The notes below the pieces were generated by a model. That model was given only the letters and a program-made list of their open reading frames with translations. It did not search any database and was not told the DNA's origin. From positions 1 through 40,955 of the forward strand of contig JAYSTS010000239.1 of NCBI GenBank assembly GCA_043719475.1: 40,955 bases of DNA, written 5' to 3'. How positions within the stretch are numbered: position 1 is the stretch's first letter; each line of letters starts with the position of its first letter. The translations under genes and the position numbers were made by a program. The stretch is from SYFY01 sp043719475. Its GTDB lineage: Bacteria > Pseudomonadota > Gammaproteobacteria > Pseudomonadales > Azotimanducaceae. Shown here in pieces: positions 15,912 through 23,922 of this stretch.

Positions 15912-17318
15912 ATGGCACAGCCATTTCCCCGGCATGAACATCTGGTCGGTGGTTTCGAGCCACTGCGCATGGAGTGTGATGCACCGGACCTGGTGGTCGA
16001 AGGTGAAGTGCCGCGCGAGTTGAAAGGCGTCTTCCTGCGCAACGGTCCAAACCCGCAGTTTGCACCACGCGGTGATTACCATCTGTTTGCTGGCGACGGC
16101 ATGTTACACGGCTTCTACATCGCCGATGGCAAGGTGTCGTACAAAAATCGCTGGTTGCGTACGGTCAAGTTTCAGAAAGAGCGCGAGGCCGGTCGCTCGC
16201 TGTTTGGTGCCATGAATCCCATGGCGTCCGATCCGAGTGTGCAGGGCATGCGTACCGACGGGCTGGCCAACACCAATGTGATCTGGCACGGCAACCAGTT
16301 GCTGGCACTTGAAGAGGCGCATGCCCCGTTTGCAGTTGATGTGCACACGCTGGCGTCCATCGGACCACATACCTGGGGCGACAAGCTGGTCGGGCCGATG
16401 ACCGCGCATCCGAAGATCGATCCGGAAACAGGAGAAATGCTGTTTTTCGGCTACAACGCCGACGGCATGTTGTCTGAGCACATGTCCTTTCATGTGGTCG
16501 ACAAGGCCGGCAATCTGACGCGCTCGGAAACGTTCAAGGCGCCTTATGCGGCGATGGTCCACGATTTTCTGGTCACACGTGATCATGTGCTGTTCCCGAT
16601 CATGCCGCTGACCGGTTCCATGGAGCGTGCCATGCGTGGTGCACCGCCGTATGCGTGGGAACCGGAAAAAGGCGTGTTTATCGGCATCATGCCGCGCAGT
16701 GGAACGGTTGCCGATATTCGCTGGTTCGAAGGTCCGGCGTCTTTCATGTTCCATCCCATGAATGCACACACCGACGGCAACATCATTACGTGTGAAGTCT
16801 GCGAGTTCGAAGAAGCACCGTTGTTCCCGGCGCCGGATGGCACGCCAGGCAATCCAGCCAAGGCCATACCACGGCTCACACGATGGACGTTCGATCTGGC
16901 CAGCAACACCAACACCTTCAAGACTGAGTTGCTCCATGACGTCGCCTGCGAATTCCCGCGTCTGGACGAACGACGTGCCGGGCTCAGTTATCGGTATGGT
17001 TACATGGCTTGTGACACGAGGCCCGAATTCAAGGTGGGTGGGTTCAATGCGATTGGTGTCATGGACCACAAGACTCGCAGTCTGAGCATGTATGACGTGG
17101 GCGCCGGATGTGCGACCAACGAACCGATCTTCGTCCCCCGCACTCAGTCGAGCCCCGAAGGTGATGGATTCCTGCTGGCCAATGTCTATGACGCGAACCG
17201 GCGAGCAAGCCATCTCGTGATTCTTGATGCACAAAACGTCTCGGCCGGGCCGTTGGCCAAGGCCTATCTCGATCATCGAGTACCGTTTGGCTTCCATGGT
17301 AACTGGGCGCCGCTGTAA
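15912..17318 (+). CDS. Carotenoid/stilbene cleavage oxygenase (RPE65 superfamily)
   Basis: This 468-residue non-haem Fe(II) dioxygenase cleaves C=C bonds in carotenoids, apocarotenoids or lignin stilbenes. The four iron histidines are present: His166 (MTAHPK), His217 (MVHDFL), His281 (FMFHPMNAH) and His462 (FGFHGNW). GVFLRNGPNPQF and HLFAGDGMLHGF near the N-terminus are classic for the family. ATG at 15912 follows the tetR stop by one base, with GAGGAG about 11 bases upstream; ATG at 15885 is an alternative. It is upstream of two hotdog genes and an MDR gene in the same direction. Residues that separate carotenoid from lignostilbene cleavage cannot be called by eye. Confidence 0.94.
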   Translation: MAQPFPRHEHLVGGFEPLRMECDAPDLVVEGEVPRELKGVFLRNGPNPQFAPRGDYHLFAGDGMLHGFYIADGKVSYKNRWLRTVKFQKEREAGRSLFGAMNPMASDPSVQGMRTDGLANTNVIWHGNQLLALEEAHAPFAVDVHTLASIGPHTWGDKLVGPMTAHPKIDPETGEMLFFGYNADGMLSEHMSFHVVDKAGNLTRSETFKAPYAAMVHDFLVTRDHVLFPIMPLTGSMERAMRGAPPYAWEPEKGVFIGIMPRSGTVADIRWFEGPASFMFHPMNAHTDGNIITCEVCEFEEAPLFPAPDGTPGNPAKAIPRLTRWTFDLASNTNTFKTELLHDVACEFPRLDERRAGLSYRYGYMACDTRPEFKVGGFNAIGVMDHKTRSLSMYDVGAGCATNEPIFVPRTQSSPEGDGFLLANVYDANRRASHLVILDAQNVSAGPLAKAYLDHRVPFGFHGNWAPL

Positions 17319-17426
17319 CATCGGCTGAACCGATGTCGAGCAGACCGGCCCTGAACAGACCGGTCTTCAACGTTACGGTCGTGACAAGCAAACAAACAGA
17401 TGGACAGGCGAAGGGGAGAAGCCGAG

Positions 17427-17879
17427 ATGACGACTCAGAAACTGCCACCGGTCGAGGAGATCAGGGCGCTGGTTGGACACCGGTTTCCCGGCGGTTCGTA
17501 CACCATCGCGCACTGGGAAAACTTCCTGCTGACCGAATGCACCGGCAGTGCGCCATTACCTGATGATCTTGCGCATCCGGCGGCTCTGTTTCACGTACCG
17601 ATACTGGGTGCAAAAACCAGCATCGGCGAGATGTTTGCGCTCGGACAGGCGGACTCGGATTCGTCCATCGGCATCGAAAGTTACGACTGGGAGTTCTACG
17701 AGCCGTTGCGCGAAGAACACCAGTACCGGATTGATGCGGAAATCATCGAGGCAGATCGCCGTGAGAACAATGGGCGTACCTATGATCGCATCGCTTTCCG
17801 TTTTGATCTCAGTAACGCCAATGGCGAGCCGGCCGCACGAACGACCGTCACCTGGCACTACAATCGGGGGCGACGATGA
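17427..17879 (+). CDS. Hotdog-fold (MaoC/FAS1-dehydratase-like) protein, non-catalytic-type partner
   Basis: The 150-residue protein shows a hotdog-like layout: a short N-terminal part, a long region ending SSIGIESYDWEFYEPLREEH, then paired strands YRIDAEIIEADRR and RIAFRFDLSNANGEP. It lacks the Asp-x-Asn-Pro-x-His motif of (R)-hydratases, while the next gene has it. This is the arrangement of heterodimeric MaoC hydratases, in which one chain supplies the active site and the other the acyl pocket. ATG at 17427 is preceded by GGGGAGAAG. It overlaps the next gene by 4 bp (ATGA), indicating coupled translation and a 1:1 complex. Confidence 0.72.
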   Translation: MTTQKLPPVEEIRALVGHRFPGGSYTIAHWENFLLTECTGSAPLPDDLAHPAALFHVPILGAKTSIGEMFALGQADSDSSIGIESYDWEFYEPLREEHQYRIDAEIIEADRRENNGRTYDRIAFRFDLSNANGEPAARTTVTWHYNRGRR

Positions 17880-18283
17880 ACGTAAAACCTGGTGACGATA
17901 TTCCCGAGTGGGACATGCCCAGCGTGCGTCCCGAGCGTATGCGTACCATGGCTGCGATCCTGCGCGATCCAAACCCGGTCCATTGGGATAAACGGGCGGT
18001 CGCGGCCCGTGGGTGGGGCGAGCACACGATCAACCAGGGGCCGTTGGGCCTGAGTTACATGGTGAACATGCTGCATGCGTGGACCGGTCCACGCAGTGTG
18101 CGGCGGATTGTCATGCGGTTTCCACTGCCGGTGTTTGATGGCGACCACATCATCGCGCAAGGCAAGGTGACTGCGGTTCGCGAGCAGGATGGCAAGCGAT
18201 TCGCAGACTGCGAGATCTGGCTGCATCGTGAAGGTACCCGCAACCCGCTTGAAGGCAGCGCCACCGTTGAGTTGCCTGACTGA
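17876..18283 (+). CDS. MaoC-like (R)-specific enoyl-CoA hydratase subunit
   Basis: The 135-residue hotdog protein carries RDPNPVHWD, matching the Asp-x-Asn-Pro-x-His catalytic signature of MaoC/hydratase-2 enzymes, followed by NQGPLGLSYMVNML, the central hotdog helix. These enzymes add water across the double bond of an enoyl-CoA. Its start overlaps the preceding hotdog gene by four bases. Placed after a double-bond-cleaving oxygenase, it could process an unsaturated acid or CoA ester derived from the cleavage product, which is inference. A T-rich run (18296-18302) follows the gene without an obvious stem, so read-through into the MDR gene is likely. Confidence 0.86.
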   Translation: MNVKPGDDIPEWDMPSVRPERMRTMAAILRDPNPVHWDKRAVAARGWGEHTINQGPLGLSYMVNMLHAWTGPRSVRRIVMRFPLPVFDGDHIIAQGKVTAVREQDGKRFADCEIWLHREGTRNPLEGSATVELPD

Positions 18284-18323
18284 CCCCTTCGAGAATTTTT
18301 TTCCCATTTTCGGAACCTAGAAC

Positions 18324-19319
18324 ATGACGATGAATCGAAAAGTCGTGCTGGCCAATAAGCCCGCACATCTGCCTACGCTCGATTGTTTCGCAATCCAGCC
18401 GGAAGAACTCGCTCCGCCGGCAGCGGGGCATGTACTGGTCAAGGTCGAACATATCTCCATCGATGCCTGGGTCAGCACCATGCTCGGTGCTGGCAGCCTG
18501 CATGGCGCCTTGCCGTTGGGCGGCACCATTCCCGGACTGGGTATTGGCCGAGTGCTGCAGACCAATGACCCTGCATTGAAGGAAGGTGATGCGGTGTTTG
18601 GACCGGTGGGCGCGCAAACGCATCTGGTTGCCCCTGCTGCCATGTTCCGCAAGCTCGACACCAGTCAGCTTCCAGCTCGCAGTTACCTGGGTGTGCTCGG
18701 ACTGACCACAGGCTTGACCGCCTGGGTTGGTATGAATTCCGTTGGAGGTCTTGTTGCGAGTGACACGGTAGTCGTCTCTGCTGCAGCCGGCGCGACCGGG
18801 TCGGTTGCCTGCGAGATTGCGAGAATAGTCGGTGCCCGTGTCATTGGTATCGCCGGTGGCGCTGACAAGGTGCGGTATCTGGAGCAGGATCTGGGTATCG
18901 CTGCGGGCATCGATTACAAGAACGAGGATGTTGGCAAACGCCTCGCAGAACTTGCGCCGCAAGGCGTCAATCTGTTCTTCGACAATGTTGGTGGCACGAT
19001 TCTCGATGCGGTGCTGGATAACATTGCCCCGGAAGCACGTGTCGTTATTTGTGGGGCGATCTCCCAGTATCCCCGTCTGGATCAAGTGACCGGTCCCAGT
19101 CGTTACCTCAAGTTGGCCGAACGCAATTCAAGCATGCGCGGCTTTACGGTGGATCATTGGTCGAAGGACCATCCTCAGGCCGAGGCGGAGTTAAGTTCCT
19201 GGCTCAAGGCAGGCAAGTTCAAGCTTCGCGAAGAGATCCTGGGTGGAATCGAGCGTTTCCCCGAAGCAATCCTGATGCTGTACAGCGGTCACGTTGGCAA
19301 GCTGATGGTTGCGCCTTAA
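18324..19319 (+). CDS. Zinc-independent medium-chain reductase (CurA / leukotriene B4 dehydrogenase-like)
   Basis: The 331-residue protein has a GroES-like N-domain (ISIDAWVSTML, PGLGIGRVLQ) and an NADPH-binding Rossmann domain with VVVSAAAGATGSVACEIARI and GIAGGADKV. It ends with HWSKDHPQAEAEL and GIERFPEAILMLYSG-HVGKLMV, which are signatures of the leukotriene B4 12-hydroxydehydrogenase / CurA branch. No zinc-binding cysteines are seen. These enzymes reduce C=C bonds of alpha,beta-unsaturated ketones or aldehydes using NADPH. It closes the cluster that begins with tetR, with a 40-bp gap after the hydratase gene. The role fits reduction of an enone or enal cleavage product, though that is inferred. 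Confidence 0.92.
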   Translation: MTMNRKVVLANKPAHLPTLDCFAIQPEELAPPAAGHVLVKVEHISIDAWVSTMLGAGSLHGALPLGGTIPGLGIGRVLQTNDPALKEGDAVFGPVGAQTHLVAPAAMFRKLDTSQLPARSYLGVLGLTTGLTAWVGMNSVGGLVASDTVVVSAAAGATGSVACEIARIVGARVIGIAGGADKVRYLEQDLGIAAGIDYKNEDVGKRLAELAPQGVNLFFDNVGGTILDAVLDNIAPEARVVICGAISQYPRLDQVTGPSRYLKLAERNSSMRGFTVDHWSKDHPQAEAELSSWLKAGKFKLREEILGGIERFPEAILMLYSGHVGKLMVAP

Positions 19320-19439
19320 GTGACTGTTGATTGCGTGAAGTGCCTGCCACGTCTGCGACAAGCGCCCTCACGAGCAGTGTGGTCAAACCGCCCGCATCAG
19401 TTCCCAAGTGTTTTCCTAAACGAGTAGACGGGATCATTC

Positions 19440-19507
19440 GGGGACAGGCCACCGCGTATGCGGACTCACCATCTACTTCAACCCATATGTTGTTCACTGA
19501 GTGCGAC
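19440..19507 (-). pseudogene. Possible fragment of a second NTF2-like (SnoaL) gene
   Basis: In one minus-strand frame the sequence reads HSVNNIWVEVDGESAYAVA, which resembles the central strand of SnoaL-type proteins (compare SNMWIKINGEQAISESYV in the neighbouring pseudogene). It lies immediately beyond the REP composite and continues into unrelated sequence. It may be a fragment of a paralogue or of the same gene split and duplicated by rearrangement. The match is only about 20 residues long and is therefore weak. Confidence 0.3.
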
Positions 19508-20133
19508 AAGCGGCGTGACTTTGTGGGAGCGATCTCCTGATCGCGATCTTCGATGATCCCAAAACTCGTGGTCAGGAGACCACTCCCACAAGAAACCACA
19601 AAGTCGCGATACCCAATGTCTGTGGGAGCGATCTCCTGATCGCGATTTTTGTAACGGCCCATGCCGAAAATCCGCACACGCATCGAAACCGGGCAATCCG
19701 CTCCCGGTCGCCGGTTGATTGATGTTCCAGTCAAAGACGTAAGTCCTGTGGCTCAGTCGCCACTGACCATCGCGCCGCTCATGGCGATCGAGATAACGGC
19801 CACCGATCAGTGATTGCATCGGTCCTGTCATGGTGTAGACGACGACGTAGCTTTCAGAAATGGCCTGTTCGCCGTTGATCTTTATCCACATGTTCGACGG
19901 GCGATGCATGGTGATGTTGTCGGGCGCAGCAGGGTCGCCCACCAGGATTTCGCACAACTGTGTCGCCGCGCCGTTGAAAAAGCCGTAGATCACTTCCGAA
20001 TCGTCGTGCCACGCAGACTTCATCAAGGCCAGACACCGCGATCGATACCTCGTTGCACCGTGGTTATCGCTTCGCTAATGGCTTGCCTGGCGACGAGATG
20101 CGCAACCGTTGCCGGAAACTCAGCCGTTGCCAT
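19478..20133 (-). pseudogene. NTF2-like / SnoaL-domain protein, frameshifted and 3'-truncated
   Basis: The frame starting at ATG 20133 (MATAEFPATVAHLVARQAI) ends early at TGA after GIDRG. Inserting one base between 20033 and 20034 restores IDRGDLALMKSAWHDDS, a family hallmark, and continues through EVIYGFFNGAA, SNMWIKINGEQAISESYV and YLDRHERRDGQWRLSHR. From about 19690 the frame runs into the REP composite, so the normal C-terminus is lost. A one-base deletion plus 3' replacement argue for real decay, although the deletion alone could be a sequencing error. SnoaL-like proteins and Rieske beta subunits share this fold, and a Rieske alpha-type gene is divergent at 20282. Confidence 0.8.
19511..19674 (-). 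repeat. REP composite copy A (three hairpins)
   Basis: Three REP-like hairpins sit in alternating orientation: GCGATC-TCCT-GATCGC at 19529-19544, GTGGTC-AGGA-GACCAC at 19568-19583 (inverted), and GCGATC-TCCT-GATCGC at 19628-19643. Each is flanked by GTGGGA or TCCCAC. Read on the minus strand, about 160 bp align with copy B at 30632-30790 at roughly 90% identity by eye, including the spacers. It has replaced or interrupted the 3' end of the NTF2-like gene. Confidence 0.88.
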
Positions 20134-20212
20134 GTGGCTCCCTGATTCAGACTATGAGTGAGGGGAATCCTTCATCATTCCATTGAGGTTTACAACGTCC
20201 AGCCCGGACCCT

Positions 20213-20265
20213 TTGACATCACCGGCTGGAGCACGTCTAATTTCGGCCATCTATTATTGGCCAAA
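20213..20265 (+). promoter_or_regulatory. Sigma70-type promoter with inverted repeat over the start site, upstream of Rieske gene
   Basis: A perfect TTGACA at 20213-20218 and TCTAAT at 20236-20241 are separated by exactly 17 bp. Just downstream, TTTCGGCCA (20241-20249) and TGGCCAAA (20258-20265) form an inverted repeat with one bulged base around TCTATTAT, covering the expected start at about 20248. This is an operator-like position for a repressor. The leader to the ATG at 20282 would be about 34 bases. Confidence 0.62.
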
Positions 20266-20281
20266 TTTACCGGGCATCACC

Positions 20282-21631
20282 ATGAACGACATTGTGAAAC
20301 ATCCTTTGGCGATGGATGGCAAGGATCCTTCGAATCTGCGGGGCGATCCGGTTGACGCGGAACGTTATTACTCCAGATCGTTCATGGAGAAGGAGTGGTT
20401 ACAGCTGTGGACCAAAATCTGGCACATCGCTGGCCGAGAACAGCAACTGGCCGAGCCCGGCGACTTCATCGTGCACGATTTCATGCAGGAATCGGTGATC
20501 GTCGTCAAACAGCCAGACGGCTCGCTAAAGGGGTTTTACAACGTCTGCAGTCATCGCTCGCAGCGACTGGTGTGGCACGACAACTCACAGAAGAATTTTA
20601 CCTGTCCCTATCATGGTTGGGTGTGGGGCCTGGATGGTGTGCTGGAAGATTGTCCAGATCGCGGCGACTTCCCACAGGGCGATCCCGTTGGAAAGCTGAA
20701 ACTCACCGAAGTTCGTGTGCAGACCTGGGCCGGCCTCGTCTGGTACACCATGGATGACGAGGGTCCGGATCTGTTCACCTATCTGAGCCCGAGCACTCAG
20801 CTCTACAAGAACCATCAGTTCGAGAAAACTGTTCGTGTGAGCTGGCTCCGAGTGGCACTCAACACCAACTGGAAATTCTGGTCTGACAACTTCAATGAGT
20901 CGTACCACACCCGTACCGTGCATCCTCAGGTTCCACCCATCATCGACCAGGATCACTTCACCTCGCGGTACGAAATGTTCCCCATGGGCCACAACCGCAT
21001 CATCCAGATGGGGCGGCCTTCGCTGCGTGACCGGTTGCCGGATGGTGTGCCGCACCCCTTTGATGATGCGTTACGCGCCTGGGATATTGACCCGGATTCG
21101 TATCCTGACTTTGTTACCAAGGCCATGCAGGGTTGGCTGGACCTCAAGGCGGCGAAGAAAAAACTCTGGAAGGAAAAGGGATTTCTGCACTACCAGCACC
21201 TGGACGACGAAGAGTTGACCGAAAGCCCATTCCAGGTTCTGTTCCCCAATATCGCCATCGCGCCCTCGGCGGATTCCTTTCTGGTATGGCGTTGGGAACC
21301 CCATCCAACGGATCCTGAAAAATGCTATTTCGATCAATGGACCATGGCGTATCCGATTGAAGGTCAGGAGGAATTCGTGAACCGCACGGCGGTTAATCCG
21401 CTGCGGCTGGTCGAGGCTGAGCTGGACTTTCGCGAGTACGACAACGGCGCAGGCGTGCAGGAATATTCGGATCAGGTGGTTTTTCAGGACTGGCAGTTGA
21501 CTGCTGGCCAGACAGCGGGCTGGCGGTCGCGAGGTTATCGGGCTCCCTATTTTGCTGCGCAGGAAACCCGGGTCAGACGTTTCCATGAGGTGTTGAACGA
21601 CTACATCGCCGGGAATCCGCCCGGTCGTTGA
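20282..21631 (+). CDS. Rieske non-haem iron ring-hydroxylating oxygenase, alpha-type subunit
   Basis: The 449-residue protein has the Rieske [2Fe-2S] ligands Cys89/His91 (VCSHRS) and Cys108/His111 (TCPYHGW). Its mononuclear iron site shows Asp202, His209 and His214 (SDNFNESYHTRTVHP), the aspartate being the usual bridge between subunit centres. These enzymes hydroxylate or demethylate aromatic and other hydrophobic compounds. ATG at 20282 lies downstream of the candidate promoter; the open frame extends upstream to 20183 without family resemblance. No ferredoxin, dedicated reductase or intact beta subunit is adjacent, so it may act as a homotrimer and borrow electrons, possibly through the flavoprotein at 12.7 kb. 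The substrate is unknown. Confidence 0.94.
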   Translation: MNDIVKHPLAMDGKDPSNLRGDPVDAERYYSRSFMEKEWLQLWTKIWHIAGREQQLAEPGDFIVHDFMQESVIVVKQPDGSLKGFYNVCSHRSQRLVWHDNSQKNFTCPYHGWVWGLDGVLEDCPDRGDFPQGDPVGKLKLTEVRVQTWAGLVWYTMDDEGPDLFTYLSPSTQLYKNHQFEKTVRVSWLRVALNTNWKFWSDNFNESYHTRTVHPQVPPIIDQDHFTSRYEMFPMGHNRIIQMGRPSLRDRLPDGVPHPFDDALRAWDIDPDSYPDFVTKAMQGWLDLKAAKKKLWKEKGFLHYQHLDDEELTESPFQVLFPNIAIAPSADSFLVWRWEPHPTDPEKCYFDQWTMAYPIEGQEEFVNRTAVNPLRLVEAELDFREYDNGAGVQEYSDQVVFQDWQLTAGQTAGWRSRGYRAPYFAAQETRVRRFHEVLNDYIAGNPPGR

Positions 21632-21693
21632 CGAACACCCTCAGCTGCTGGTTCAGAAGGTAACTCGATCGGCACCGTCAACTCACGGCACTG

Positions 21694-22917
21694 TCAGCTA
21701 ACGACATGGTCCGCCCGGAGTGCGGTTATGTCTGCCGCGCTGTAACCCAGTTCTTCCAGTACTACGTCGGTGTGTTGCCCAAGTGACGGTGCTGCGCCCG
21801 CGGTTCGTTGTTCCGCAAAACCGAGACGAACAGGCCCTGCCACGCTGCGAGGCACTTCGGGATTGTCTGTTGCAATGATGATGCCGGCGTGAACGGCCTG
21901 TTCGTCGTCAACGAAGTCTTCACTGCGATTGATGGGTGAGATGGCGGCGCCAACGGCGGCCAGGTGTTCGCGCCAGTAGGGCCAACCCTGCAGTGCAAAT
22001 GCGGCATCCAGTTCAGTGACCAGTTCTGTTGCGTTGCGCAGGCGAAGCGACGCGGTCTGGAAACGTGGATCGGTGGTCAGTTCACTTCGTTCGATGGTTG
22101 CACAAAACGATGGCCACCGTTTTTCTTCCTGTGAGAGCAGCAGCGTAAACCAGCGACCATCGCCCGCGACGTATTGATTCTGAAAAGCACTGCGTGGGCG
22201 ATCACGTGGTGGTCGTGGTGTCTGGGTTGCACCGATCAAAGCGGCCGCAGCGATGGTTGCGTTAGACCACACGCCATTGGCATACAGTGAAGTGCCGACC
22301 CAGCCGCCGCGGCCGGTTCGTTCGCGTCGATATAAGCCCATCATGATGGCGGCGAGCAGTGTCATGGCACTGGGCCGGTCGCCTTGTGCCGACAACGAGA
22401 ATGCTGGTGGTTGCCCTTCGTATCGCAATGCATCGAGAAGACCTGAACGCGCAAAAAACGCATTGACGTCGAAACCCGGTATGTCTGCATCCGGACCGCT
22501 CTCACCATAACCCGTCAACGACGCGTAGATCAGGCGCGGATTGGCTAATTTCACATCGTCCCAGCGTAGTCTCAGCCGTTCACGCACTGGCGCTGGAAAA
22601 TTCACCACCAGAACATCGGCGCGTGTGATCAGCTGCTCCATGATGCGGCGACCACTCAGGTGTTTCAGATCCAGCGCAATGGACCGTTTGTTGCGTCCTT
22701 CGAGCTGCCACGGATAGTTGGCGGCGGCTCTCGGATAGTTGGCACCTTTCCAGCCGTTGCGATGAGGATCGCCAATTCCAGGCGCCTCGATCTTGATGAC
22801 ATCAGCGCCCCAGTCGCCCAATGCGGTGGCTGCGGCGGGACCTGCGATATACGTGCTGACATCCAGCACGGTGAGGCCGGTAAGCGGCAAGTCGGTGTCC
22901 AGTTCGTCTTGATCCAT
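21694..22917 (-). CDS. CaiB/BaiF (class III) CoA-transferase
   Basis: The 407-residue protein starts LTGLTVLDVSTYIAGPAAA and continues LGDWGADVIKIEAPG, then RNKRSIALDLKHLSGRRI and LIYASLTGYGESGP, the ordered signatures of the family. PGFDVNAFFARSG holds the aspartate expected to carry the acyl/CoA intermediate. Class III enzymes move CoA between carboxylic acids, activating a substrate without ATP. It is convergent with the Rieske gene and divergent from the metallophosphoesterase. Compared with the paralogue at 24558, it has an acidic N-terminal extension and a less typical AFFARSG after the aspartate. The acid substrate cannot be identified. Confidence 0.93.
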   Translation of the reverse strand: MDQDELDTDLPLTGLTVLDVSTYIAGPAAATALGDWGADVIKIEAPGIGDPHRNGWKGANYPRAAANYPWQLEGRNKRSIALDLKHLSGRRIMEQLITRADVLVVNFPAPVRERLRLRWDDVKLANPRLIYASLTGYGESGPDADIPGFDVNAFFARSGLLDALRYEGQPPAFSLSAQGDRPSAMTLLAAIMMGLYRRERTGRGGWVGTSLYANGVWSNATIAAAALIGATQTPRPPRDRPRSAFQNQYVAGDGRWFTLLLSQEEKRWPSFCATIERSELTTDPRFQTASLRLRNATELVTELDAAFALQGWPYWREHLAAVGAAISPINRSEDFVDDEQAVHAGIIIATDNPEVPRSVAGPVRLGFAEQRTAGAAPSLGQHTDVVLEELGYSAADITALRADHVVS

Positions 22918-23069
22918 GGATTGCTCGGTCGTCTCGAGTGGTCAGGCGTGCGTGCAATGGTGCCCGGACTCAGGCCAACACGGAACCCTTCGCGGGCAGG
23001 TACTCACCGGCGCGACGAAAAATATTGCATCCTCAGATGCGCGCTGATCGCAGGGCTTGAATCACAAGG

Positions 23070-23900
23070 GTGGCAAATTGCCCGACAGCGGGTAGGCTTG
23101 ATCTACCGCACGGCGATCCTCGCCGAGTCAGCAGCCGATACTCCGCGGCTTGTTCAACGGCAGGTGAAGAGATCAAAAAATCGATACGACGAATCGGACT
23201 CATCGGCGATGTTCATGCTGAACACCGATTCCTGGACATAGCCCTGCAGTTTCTGCATGGACAAGCGCTGGAGATCATTCTCTGCACCGGTGATCTGGCG
23301 GACGGGCAGGGGTCGCTCGACAAGTGTTGTCAGCTGCTGCAAGAGTCCGGAGCACAAGTCGTCGCCGGCAACCACGACCGCTGGTTCCTTGGTGATCGGC
23401 TGCGCGATGTGCCGCAGGCTCATCTGCGCCGTGATCATAAAGATGAATCAATCGACTATCTCTCGAATCTGCCAGCTACCATTGTCGTCCCGACCGTGAT
23501 GGGTGATGTGCTGCTTTGTCATGGAGTGGCCAACAACGATCTGCGCAAGGTGTGGCCGGGAACACCGCGCATGGAACTGGCGCGTAGTCACGAACTGGAT
23601 GGGATCATCGCGGCAGGGACCACGCACCTTGTTGTCAATGGGCACATGCACTATCGCGTTATCATGAACTTTGAGTGTCTGACGCTGATCAACGCTGGAA
23701 CGTTGAAGGGTGTGCATCGCCCTGGTGTTTCAATTCTCGATCTGCAGGCCGATGTTGTTACCGCCTATGAATTCACACCGGCTGGGAGTCTGTCGGCTGC
23801 CCGGGAACAGGGCATTCGGGCGTGTGGCGACCGACGTGTATGGAAAGACACGCAGGGCTTTGATGGCCAGTGGGACCCGGTAACGCTCTACGCAAGCTGA
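23070..23900 (+). CDS. Calcineurin-like metallophosphoesterase
   Basis: The 276-residue frame carries the dinuclear-metal motifs in order: GLIGDVHAEH, CTGDLADG, VAGNHDRWF, LLCHGV and NGHMHYR. These belong to the calcineurin-like fold that hydrolyses phosphomono- or diesters or cyclic nucleotides. The only in-frame start near the domain is GTG at 23070, giving an odd 40-residue leader (CPTAGRLDLPHGDPRR) before KKSIRRIGLIGD; the true start may be non-standard, so the N-terminus is uncertain. It is divergent from the CoA-transferase at 22917 and convergent with the GST gene. The phosphodiester substrate cannot be called. Confidence 0.87.
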   Translation: MANCPTAGRLDLPHGDPRRVSSRYSAACSTAGEEIKKSIRRIGLIGDVHAEHRFLDIALQFLHGQALEIILCTGDLADGQGSLDKCCQLLQESGAQVVAGNHDRWFLGDRLRDVPQAHLRRDHKDESIDYLSNLPATIVVPTVMGDVLLCHGVANNDLRKVWPGTPRMELARSHELDGIIAAGTTHLVVNGHMHYRVIMNFECLTLINAGTLKGVHRPGVSILDLQADVVTAYEFTPAGSLSAAREQGIRACGDRRVWKDTQGFDGQWDPVTLYAS

Positions 23901-23922
23901 TCGGCACCATCTTCCAACCCGG

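Noticed and set aside
16104..17321. 405-codon open frame on the minus strand
   Set aside because: It is antisense to the carotenoid oxygenase, whose four iron histidines prove the plus-strand frame.
18296..18302. T-run after the MaoC gene as an intrinsic terminator
   Set aside because: No stem precedes it; the MDR gene follows closely in the same direction.
18150..19085. 311-codon open frame on the minus strand
   Set aside because: It is antisense to the MaoC and MDR genes and shows no domain.
19511..19674. Regularly repeated hairpins suggestive of a CRISPR array
   Set aside because: Units alternate in orientation, spacers are shared between loci rather than unique, and no cas gene is present; they are REP elements.
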